Source: Candidatus Methanomethylophilaceae archaeon (GTDB lineage Archaea > Thermoplasmatota > Thermoplasmata > Methanomassiliicoccales > Methanomethylophilaceae). Taken from it: 7,444 nt of DNA. Shown piece after piece: positions 1 through 5,569 of this stretch. A model generated the notes under the pieces. The model saw nothing but the letters and a program-made list of their open reading frames with translations. It was not told where the DNA came from and did not search any database. How positions within the stretch are numbered: the first letter of the stretch is position 1; each line of letters starts with the position of its first letter. The stretch spans positions 1 through 7,444 of the forward strand of contig JAFPVN010000050.1 in assembly GCA_017395275.1 (NCBI GenBank). Direction: 5' to 3'. A program made the position numbers and the translations under genes.

Positions 1-2933
1 GACTTGGCCCTGACCTCTCCCGCAATGAAGTCCTTCCAGGTCCCGAAGAGCTTGGTGAGGTACTCCTCGGCGGACACATCGATGGCGATGAACTGCTCGA
101 CGTTGAGCTTCATGTCCTTGCGCATCTGCTGTATCCTCCTGATGAGCTCGCGGGCGTAACCCTCGGCCTCGATCTCCGGCGTCACGTCGAAGTCGATGAC
201 GATCTGACCGTCGCTATATGCGGTGGGCTCCTTGTCCCTGGGCAGCCTGTCGGACGTGGTGTAGACGATCTCCTTCACGTTGCCCTGCTGCTTCAGGACG
301 TCGTCGAACATCCTGACGGCGTCGTTGGATCCGGAATCCTTGCCGCAGACGAAGATCTGCTTGAGGGGCCACCTGAGCTTGCTGCCCATCTTGGCCCTTT
401 CGGTTGCGATGGTCTCCACCAGCTCCTGGATGAGCGACATGCCGTGCTCGATGTCGTCCCTGATGAACGCATCGTTGCAGACGGGCCAGTCCTCCATGTG
501 GACGGTGAGCTTCTTACCGCCCATGTGCTGGTAGACCTCCTCCGAGAGGTGGGGCGTGAACGGAGCCAACGCAACAGCGGTCTGCATGATCGCGTAGTAC
601 AGGGTGCAGTAGGATGCCAGCTTGTCGTTCTGGGAAGCCTCGTCCTCGGACCAGCTGCGGTCCCTGATGAGCTTGACGTACCATTTGGAGAGGTCCTCCA
701 TGATGTAGTCCTCGAGGGCGCGCGCGGCCTTGTGCAGCTCCCTGGACTCCAGTCCCTCGGTGACAGCCTTCTTCATCTTCTCGGTGCGCGAGAACATCCA
801 GCGGTCCTCTCCGCGGAAGTACCTATCCATATCCGCTATGGGGTGCTTCTCGGGGTCGAACCCGTCGATCTCCATGTACATGGACGCGAACTTTACTACG
901 TTCCAGTAGGTGTTGAGCACCTTCCAGGCGTTCTTCGGTCCCTCCTTGAGCGGCGGGTTCTTCTTCATGTCCCACTGGAAGCAGGTGTCGTCCCACGGGG
1001 CGTTTGCCCTGACGGAATAGAGCCTGAGCGCGTCCGCGCCGAATTCGGAGATGACCTCCTTGGGCACGACGACGTTCCCCAGCGATTTGGACATCTTCTG
1101 TCCCTTGGGGTCCAGCATCCATGCGTGCATCATGACCTCGTCGTAAGGGGCCCTGTCGAAGGATATCACTCCCGCTCCCAGCTGGGAGTAGAACCATCCC
1201 CTGGTCTGGTCGTGGGCCTCGACGATGAAGTCGCAGGGCCACCATTTCTCGAACTCCTCCTTCTTGGCGGGATATTCGAGGGATGCCCACGCGGCCACTC
1301 CGGAGTCGAACCAGACGTCGAGGATGTCGGGGATCCTGGTCATGGTGCCTCCGCACTTGGGGCACTTGAAGGTGACCTTGTCGATCCACGGCCTGTGGAT
1401 GTCCATTCCCTCGGTGTATCCGTCGCCGTCCTTCAGCTCGTTGATCTGTCCTACGACCTTCCTCTCTCCGCACTTGCACTCCCAGACGGGGATCGGGATA
1501 CCCCAGTACCTCTGCCTGGAGATGCACCAGTCCCTGGCGCCGTCCACCCAGTTCTTCTCCCTGGTGGAACCCGCCCAGTCGGGGACCCATTTGGCCCTGT
1601 CGATCTCCTGGAGCATGGTGTCCTTGACCTTGGGGACGTTGATGAACCACTGCTTGGTATTCCTGTAGATGATGGGGGTCTTGCACCTCCAGCAGTGTCC
1701 GTACCTGTGCTTGATCTTCTCGGTGTTGAACAGGAATCCGTTCTCCTTGAGGTATTTGACGATGTCATCGTTGGCGGTCTTGACCTTCCTTCCCTCCATG
1801 AGGGGGAACTCCTCGGTGTACCTTCCTGCCTCTCCGACGGGGCAGAAGGGCTCGACGCCGTACCTCTTTCCGGTCTCATAGTCGTCCGGACCGAATCCGG
1901 GAGCGGTGTGCACGAGTCCGGTGTTGTCCTTCTCGACGTAGTCGGCGTTGACCACCTTGAACACGTACTCGGACCTCTTCAGGTACTTGGGGTCGATGTC
2001 GTAGGGGGGCCTGTAGGCCATGCCGACCATGTCCTTGCCCTTGAACCTCTCGAGGATCTCGAACTTCTCGTATCCTCCCTTCTTCATCACGTACTCGGCC
2101 TGGCACTCCATGCAGATGGCTACCTCTTCCCCCTTCTCGCCGGAGAACCTGATCTTGGCGTAATCGAAGTCGGGGTGGGCCGCGACCATCATGTTGGACG
2201 GGAGGGTCCAGGGGGTGGTGGTCCAGATGAGGAGCGATACCGAGGGATCGTCCACCAGCGGGAACCTGACCATGACCGACGGGTCGGTCTCGTCCCAGTA
2301 CTCGATCTCCGCCTCCGCCAGTGCGGTCTCGCATCTGGGGCACCAGGTGACGACCCTGCTGGCGGGGTTCAGCAGTCCCCTGTCGTATGCACGCTGGAGG
2401 GTCCACCATGCGGACTCCATGTACTCCTTCTTGATCGTCTGGTAGGGGTGATCCCAGTCCATCCACACCCCGAGCTCCTTGAACTCCTCGGTCATGCTGA
2501 CGCGGAGGTCCATGGCGTGCTTCATGCAGGTGTTGACGAAGTTGTCTATGCCGACGACGTCCTCGATCTCCTTCTTGGACCTGATTCCGAGCTCGTCGGG
2601 CTTGCCGTCCCTGTTGACCCTTCCGGGCACGTTGACCATCTTCTCCACCTGTACCTCGATGGGGAGTCCGTGCATGTCGAATCCGGGCTGGTCGCGGACG
2701 TTGTATCCGTTCATCCTCCAGTATCTCACGAGGATGTCCTTGATCGTCTTGTTGAGACCGGTACCCATGTGGATGTGTCCGGTCGTGTACGGCGGTCCGT
2801 CGACGAAGTAGAACTTCTTTCCGCCGGCCCTTGCCGCTTTGGTCTTAAGGTATGCGTCGTTGGATCTCCAGGCCTCCTGGATCTCCTTCTCTATTGTCGG
2901 TGCGTCATAATTTGCGCGGACCTGCTTTATCAT
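1..2933 (-). CDS. ileS: Isoleucyl-tRNA synthetase, archaeal type (3' end outside window)
   Basis: This cytoplasmic class I enzyme attaches isoleucine to tRNA-Ile using ATP. 977 residues are visible, and the frame is open to the window edge with no stop, so the C-terminus is missing; family members are usually about 1,040-1,070 residues. The archaeal form of the HIGH signature (GHIHMG) lies at residues 52-57, followed by the DMHGLPIEVQVE block. The CP1 editing domain shows WTTTPWTLPSN and HTAPGFGPDDYE. Cys pairs stand at C198/C201, C414/C417, C486/C488 and C524/C527, the last two pairs looking like a zinc ribbon. The KMSKS loop is residues 613-617. The start at 2933 is the first in-frame ATG and has a good Shine-Dalgarno, AAGGAG, 9 bases upstream. 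A separate promoter lies just upstream. The sequence is unambiguous for the family; specificity for Ile over Val or Leu rests on overall similarity. Confidence 0.96.
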   Translation of the reverse strand, partial: MIKQVRANYDAPTIEKEIQEAWRSNDAYLKTKAARAGGKKFYFVDGPPYTTGHIHMGTGLNKTIKDILVRYWRMNGYNVRDQPGFDMHGLPIEVQVEKMVNVPGRVNRDGKPDELGIRSKKEIEDVVGIDNFVNTCMKHAMDLRVSMTEEFKELGVWMDWDHPYQTIKKEYMESAWWTLQRAYDRGLLNPASRVVTWCPRCETALAEAEIEYWDETDPSVMVRFPLVDDPSVSLLIWTTTPWTLPSNMMVAAHPDFDYAKIRFSGEKGEEVAICMECQAEYVMKKGGYEKFEILERFKGKDMVGMAYRPPYDIDPKYLKRSEYVFKVVNADYVEKDNTGLVHTAPGFGPDDYETGKRYGVEPFCPVGEAGRYTEEFPLMEGRKVKTANDDIVKYLKENGFLFNTEKIKHRYGHCWRCKTPIIYRNTKQWFINVPKVKDTMLQEIDRAKWVPDWAGSTREKNWVDGARDWCISRQRYWGIPIPVWECKCGERKVVGQINELKDGDGYTEGMDIHRPWIDKVTFKCPKCGGTMTRIPDILDVWFDSGVAAWASLEYPAKKEEFEKWWPCDFIVEAHDQTRGWFYSQLGAGVISFDRAPYDEVMMHAWMLDPKGQKMSKSLGNVVVPKEVISEFGADALRLYSVRANAPWDDTCFQWDMKKNPPLKEGPKNAWKVLNTYWNVVKFASMYMEIDGFDPEKHPIADMDRYFRGEDRWMFSRTEKMKKAVTEGLESRELHKAARALEDYIMEDLSKWYVKLIRDRSWSEDEASQNDKLASYCTLYYAIMQTAVALAPFTPHLSEEVYQHMGGKKLTVHMEDWPVCNDAFIRDDIEHGMSLIQELVETIATERAKMGSKLRWPLKQIFVCGKDSGSNDAVRMFDDVLKQQGNVKEIVYTTSDRLPRDKEPTAYSDGQIVIDFDVTPEIEAEGYARELIRRIQQMRKDMKLNVEQFIAIDVSAEEYLTKLFGTWKDFIAGEVRAK

Positions 2934-2987
2934 CGCCAGTCTCTCCTTCGGAACTATCTTGTCCGAACGGAACGGGCTAGGTCGCTC

Positions 2988-2999
2988 TATTATAATAAC
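2988..2999 (-). promoter_or_regulatory. TATA box of ileS
   Basis: On the minus strand an AT-rich element reading TTATTATAATAG stands out from GC-rich surroundings. Transcription would begin about 25 bases downstream, near 2967, giving a leader of about 35 bases that contains the Shine-Dalgarno at 2943-2948. The location and the clean spacing support a dedicated ileS promoter, separate from any transcription coming from the structured region further upstream. No experimental start is known. Confidence 0.6.
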
Positions 3000-3054
3000 T
3001 GTTGGTCACGGGAAGAGGGGATAAGAGGAACCAGACCGTTTGATTAGCCAGGTA

Positions 3055-3320
3055 CCAGAATTTACTGCATAGCATATATCGACGGACTCGCAGTATGATA
3101 CGGGGACAAGGAAGAAGTCCGGTGCACAGGACTTCTGACCTGTGGACCGGACCCCTGCGTCCACCTGATCCGAGGAGGTGAATAGATCAAAACTTCCGAA
3201 GACAAGAAGGACAAGGGACGCTCCTTCCACATAGTTTCCCTTGTCCTCCAGGCACTCCGGCTTCTGGTCGAAGTGCTAAAGTAAACCCTTTACGGCCCCT
3301 TGGGGCCGGTCAAAGTTCTG
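3055..3320 (-). ncRNA. Candidate structured non-coding RNA between fen and ileS
   Basis: This stretch has no convincing reading frame but is packed with inverted repeats. In minus-strand order they are 3293-3308 (CGGCCCC, 2 bases, GGGGCCG); 3252-3258 with 3270-3276; 3208-3218 with 3237-3247 (11 bp, AGGACAAGGGA / TCCCTTGTCCT); 3160-3166 with 3176-3182; 3117-3130 with 3139-3152 (two 6-bp helices around a 2x2 internal loop); and 3063-3068 with 3090-3095. Four of these are longer or free of mismatches only when read as minus-strand RNA, because G-U pairs replace what would be A-C mismatches on the plus strand. A TATA-like element lies about 25 bases before 3320. I looked for the conserved cores of SRP RNA, RNase P RNA, 5S rRNA, tRNA and C/D-box RNAs and found none. 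The exact ends are unknown. It could instead be a long leader of ileS or a tail of the fen transcript. Confidence 0.42.
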
Positions 3321-3337
3321 AACAATTATCCGCTCGT

Positions 3338-3350
3338 CGATATAAAAATT
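3338..3350 (-). promoter_or_regulatory. TATA-like / oligo-T element downstream of fen
   Basis: On the minus strand the sequence AATTTTTATATCG follows the fen stop codon by about 33 bases. It matches an archaeal TATA box and would place a transcription start near 3318-3320, just before the first GC-rich stem of the candidate RNA. It can equally be read as an oligo-T terminator for fen, since it follows a small hairpin (arms CCAGG / CCTGG at 3358-3373). Archaeal terminators are T tracts, so one element may do both jobs. No strong BRE is visible upstream. Confidence 0.45.
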
Positions 3351-3382
3351 ATGTGTACCAGGTTGGTACCTGGGAAGAACCA

Positions 3383-4411
3383 TCAGAACCATGCGTCGAG
3401 GGAGCTCTGCTGCCTCCTCGCCTTGTTGGCCTTCCTGGAGGCATCGATCCTGTCGAGGGCCGATGTCACCCTGTTCTCGCTGAAGTCGCGGTCTCTCATG
3501 TACTCGATGACCGCGTCGCGGTCCACCTCCCTGGGCTTGACGGAGTAGTCGTCGCTGTAGCTCCCGTGCAGGAAGATGTCCCTCACCTGCTGGTACTCGG
3601 GGATCTCCTCGCCGATATGTGCCAGCACGTGCTCTATGTCCCCGTGGTCCTTGATCAGCTTGAGTCCCTTCTTGGGCCCGATGCCGTGGATCCCGGCGTT
3701 GAAGTCGGTGCCCATGAGGATGCACATGTCCACCAGCTGCGGGCGGTCGATGCCCAATGCGTCGAGGAACTCGCCGGAGTCTATGATCTCGGTCTTCACG
3801 TCCCTGTAGACGTCCTTGCCGGGCACCTTCCTCCTGCCGGTGATGGTGACGTTCCTCAGCAGCCTTGGCGCACCGAATAGGAGCGAATCGAAGTCCTGGG
3901 AGGCCGATGCGTACACATCGCCCTTGGAGCACATGTACGCTCCCTGCGCCTCTCCGTCGCTGGGTGCGTACACGACCGGGAGACCGAGGAGACCGATAAG
4001 TTCCTTGGAGGATTCCAGGATCTCCGGCGTCATCCTCGACGTCTGCTGCGCCTTGGTGAACGCCTTGCGGGTGTCCCCCTCCTCCACGGCCTTCTGCCAT
4101 TCCTTCTCGGCCTTCTCCCTGCGCTCGCGCCTCTCGTTGAGGGTGCCCATCTTCAGCTCGTGGGGCTTCCCGTCGAAGACGAAGAGGGGCTCTATGCCCG
4201 CCTCGATGAGGCTGGCAGTCCTGTACAGCAACCCCGAAAGATGGGAGGTGACGTTACCCTTGGAATCCGTCAGGGGATATCCGTCGGGCTGCCTGATTAT
4301 CGACAGGAACTGGTAGATGGTGTTGTAGGCGTCTATCGCTATCGTCTTTCCGCTGAGGTCCTGGAGCTCCACCGTTCTGGGTTCGGTGAGTCCGGAGAGG
4401 TTTACTCCCAT
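3383..4411 (-). CDS. fen: Flap endonuclease 1 (FEN1)
   Basis: This structure-specific 5' flap endonuclease acts with PCNA to remove 5' flaps during Okazaki fragment maturation and base excision repair. At 342 residues it has the usual archaeal length. The N-terminal XPG domain has D27 (IAIDAYN) and D80 (FVFDGKP); the internal XPG domain has D152/E154 (APSDGEAQ), D173/D175 (SQDFDS) and D236 (MGTDFN). A helix-hairpin-helix (GIHGIGPKKGLKLI) follows at 240-253. The last eight residues, QSSLDAWF, form a PIP box for PCNA binding. The metal-binding residue normally Glu at position 152 is Asp here. The start is set by a Shine-Dalgarno (GAGGG, 4418-4422) that overlaps the stop codon of the upstream small membrane gene, so the two are probably co-transcribed and translationally coupled. 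Confidence 0.95.
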   Translation of the reverse strand: MGVNLSGLTEPRTVELQDLSGKTIAIDAYNTIYQFLSIIRQPDGYPLTDSKGNVTSHLSGLLYRTASLIEAGIEPLFVFDGKPHELKMGTLNERRERREKAEKEWQKAVEEGDTRKAFTKAQQTSRMTPEILESSKELIGLLGLPVVYAPSDGEAQGAYMCSKGDVYASASQDFDSLLFGAPRLLRNVTITGRRKVPGKDVYRDVKTEIIDSGEFLDALGIDRPQLVDMCILMGTDFNAGIHGIGPKKGLKLIKDHGDIEHVLAHIGEEIPEYQQVRDIFLHGSYSDDYSVKPREVDRDAVIEYMRDRDFSENRVTSALDRIDASRKANKARRQQSSLDAWF

Positions 4412-4420
4412 GGGATACCC

Positions 4421-4600
4421 TCAGTAGTCCTTCTCGTCCATTCCGTAGGGGAAGACTCCGATGAGAATCACGAGGAATGCGACTGCGAGCAGGATCCCCG
4501 ACACATAGACGTTGACGAAGGAGATTCCCACGAACAGAGCGATGAATAAGAGTGCGATTAGGAATGCGAGGTTCCTGCCGTCAGTGATCTTTCCGTCCAT
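4421..4600 (-). CDS. Small two-helix membrane protein, unknown function
   Basis: This is a 59-residue protein of a family I do not recognise. A short charged N-terminus (MDGKITDGRN) is followed by two hydrophobic stretches: roughly residues 11-28 (LAFLIALLFIALFVGISF) and 32-50 (YVSGILLAVAFLVILIGVF). They are joined by a very short VN turn. The C-terminal tail is acidic (MDEKDY). This predicts a helical hairpin in the cytoplasmic membrane. It ends 9 bases before fen, whose ribosome site overlaps its stop codon, so it is the first gene of a two-gene operon. A TATA element 25 bases upstream and the absence of a Shine-Dalgarno suggest a leaderless mRNA. The coding potential rests on the clean TM pattern, the GC-rich third positions and the tight coupling to fen. 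No enzymatic role can be inferred. Confidence 0.78.
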   Translation of the reverse strand: MDGKITDGRNLAFLIALLFIALFVGISFVNVYVSGILLAVAFLVILIGVFPYGMDEKDY

Positions 4601-4620
4601 GGACGCGGTATCGCGCGTGT

Positions 4621-4630
4621 ATGATTAAAA
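4621..4630 (-). promoter_or_regulatory. TATA box for the small membrane gene and fen
   Basis: The minus-strand element TTTTAATCAT is centred about 25 bases before the ATG at 4600, and no Shine-Dalgarno lies between them. Transcription would start at or next to the ATG, giving a leaderless message for the membrane protein-fen operon. The T run also lies directly after the rpe stop codon and may help end rpe transcription. Confidence 0.5.
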
Positions 4631-4638
4631 GATGACGG

Positions 4639-5286
4639 TCACCACTGCTTCCACAGGGCGATCTCTGGCGCCATGTCACCGAGCTTGAAGAGATAGCTGC
4701 CGGCGACGAGCACGTCCGCTCCCGCATCGACGCACCTCTTCCCCGTCTCGCGGTTGATCCCGCCGTCAACGGATATGAGGATGTCCCTCCCGGAACCGTC
4801 TATCATCTTCCTGATCGCGGCGATCTTTCCGGGTCCGTTCTCCCTGAACTTCTGTCCGCCGAAACCGGGCTGGACGGTCATGACCAATACTTGATCCACA
4901 AGTGCCAGATAGTCCTTTATCGACTCCACGGGCGTGTCGGGGTTGAGGGAGATCCCGGGCCTCTTGCCCAGCTCCCTGATCTTCTTCAGCGCTCCCTTGA
5001 TGTCCCCGTCGGCCTCCACGTGCACGGTGATCCAATCCGCACCCGCGTCGGCGAAGTCCTTGACGTATCTGATCGGGTCCTGTATCATCAGGTGGACGTC
5101 GAATGTGATGTCGGAGTGCTTCCTTATGGCCTTGACCACCGGCGCCCCGAAAGTGAGGTTGGGTACGAACATGCCGTCCATGACGTCGAGGTGCGCCCAG
5201 TCGGCTCCGCTCTCGGTCACCCTGACGAGTTCCTGACCTAGTTTCGAGAAATCCGCGGACAGCATCGACGGGGCAACCTTCACCAT
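4639..5286 (-). CDS. rpe: Ribulose-phosphate 3-epimerase
   Basis: This enzyme interconverts D-ribulose 5-phosphate and D-xylulose 5-phosphate in the non-oxidative pentose phosphate pathway, using a metal ion in a TIM barrel. The 215-residue length is normal. Signatures in order are APSMLSADF at 5-13, HLDVMDGMFVPN at 32-43 with metal ligands H32 and D34, DVHLM with H65, MTVQPGFGGQKF at 136-147 for phosphate binding, and VDGGI with catalytic D174. The reading frame is open far upstream of 5286, but conserved family sequence starts at VKVAPS, so the ATG at 5286 is chosen. A TATA element sits 25 bases before it, suggesting a leaderless mRNA. In a methanogen-like archaeon it would supply pentoses together with transketolase. 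The gene is divergent from the small Cys/His protein gene. Confidence 0.95.
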   Translation of the reverse strand: MVKVAPSMLSADFSKLGQELVRVTESGADWAHLDVMDGMFVPNLTFGAPVVKAIRKHSDITFDVHLMIQDPIRYVKDFADAGADWITVHVEADGDIKGALKKIRELGKRPGISLNPDTPVESIKDYLALVDQVLVMTVQPGFGGQKFRENGPGKIAAIRKMIDGSGRDILISVDGGINRETGKRCVDAGADVLVAGSYLFKLGDMAPEIALWKQW

Positions 5287-5306
5287 GTTCCCAGTATCGT
5301 TTTTCC

Positions 5307-5321
5307 ATACTAAAAGAGTAT
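5307..5321 (-). promoter_or_regulatory. rpe promoter with short palindrome over the TATA box
   Basis: The minus-strand TATA-like sequence TTTTAGTAT (5307-5315) is centred about 25 bases before the rpe ATG, as expected for leaderless transcription. It lies inside an inverted repeat ATACT-AAAAG-AGTAT (5307-5321). A repressor bound there would block TBP, but arms of only 5 bp are weak evidence for an operator. Confidence 0.4.
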
Positions 5322-5349
5322 TGTACGGATCCGTTCCTGCGTCAGATAC

Positions 5350-5358
5350 AGTAAATAG
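5350..5358 (+). promoter_or_regulatory. TATA-like element for the small Cys/His protein and rnz
   Basis: AGTAAATAG is centred about 26 bases before the ATG at 5380. The only purine-rich run after it, GGGG at 5374-5377, is too close to the ATG to work well as a Shine-Dalgarno. This fits a leaderless or nearly leaderless transcript carrying both the small protein gene and rnz. Confidence 0.4.
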
Positions 5359-5379
5359 AAGGAAAGCCGATTCGGGGTC

Positions 5380-5568
5380 ATGGCAGACGAAATCTGTAAC
5401 GTCAAGGGATGCAACGAGGTTGCCGAGCGCTCGATCAACATCAAGAAGGTCGAGCCCACCGGTATGGACATCGAGGAGGGGTGCAGGCAGGTGCACCTCT
5501 GCAAGGCCCATTACAAGGAGTGGAAGAAGCTCAGCAAGGATGCCATCCCCGATTATCTCGGTAACTGA
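5380..5568 (+). CDS. Small Cys/His-rich protein, possible zinc-binding domain
   Basis: This is a 62-residue protein that I cannot name. C6-x4-C11 near the N-terminus and C41-x2-H44 near the middle (HLCKAHYKEW), with another Cys at 35, resemble a small treble-clef-like zinc site of the kind C-x4-C ... C-x2-H. The region between is polar, and the C-terminal third (KEWKKLSKDAIPDYLGN) could be helical. No signal peptide or membrane segment is seen, so it should be cytoplasmic. Its stop codon is one base before the rnz ATG, which implies one transcript and likely translational coupling. A nucleic-acid or protein-binding role is an inference from the metal site, and a link to tRNA processing comes only from the neighbour. 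The cysteine pattern and tight packing argue against a spurious frame. Confidence 0.82.
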   Translation: MADEICNVKGCNEVAERSINIKKVEPTGMDIEEGCRQVHLCKAHYKEWKKLSKDAIPDYLGN

Positions 5569-5569
5569 G

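Larger units (their letters stand above)
3048..3373. repeat. 10-bp inverted repeat enclosing the structured intergenic region
   Basis: CCAGGTACCA at 3048-3057 and TGGTACCTGG at 3364-3373 are perfect reverse complements, about 305 bases apart. They bracket the whole run of stem-loops between fen and ileS. In a transcript that reads through from fen, they could form a closing helix around the region. Neither arm continues beyond 10 bp except for a possible wobble on the inner side. The arm near 3364 can also form a local hairpin with CCAGG at 3358-3362. No target-site duplication is visible outside the arms, so a mobile element is not supported. Because the core GGTACC is self-complementary, chance is a real alternative. 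Confidence 0.45.

Noticed and set aside
444..3047. Long open frame of 867 codons on the plus strand, opposite ileS
   Set aside because: It is exactly antisense to ileS, which carries all IleRS signatures. The translation is rich in Leu, Val, Gly, Asp and His with no family motif, as expected from a GC-rich mirror frame. It also runs into the structured gap.
3068..3080. Plus-strand TATA-like GCATATATCG before the structured region
   Set aside because: It could start a plus-strand RNA near 3100, but the wobble pairs in four stems favour the minus strand, so it is not reported as a promoter.
3006..3230. 74-codon minus-strand frame in the fen-ileS gap
   Set aside because: It starts at GTG with no fitting ribosome site, has no domain or membrane pattern, and its bases are better explained by the paired stems.
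3055..3320. SRP RNA, RNase P RNA, 5S rRNA or tRNA in the fen-ileS gap
   Set aside because: By eye, the SRP helix 8 core (GGAA tetraloop with AGCA side), the RNase P conserved regions, the 5S loops and a T-loop (GTTCRA) were absent on both strands. A covariance search would be decisive; I could not run one.
5285..5569. Upstream extension of rnz in the same frame
   Set aside because: It would overlap the Cys/His gene in another frame and resembles no RNase Z N-terminus, whereas MIDITFLGTG at 5570 is the standard beginning.
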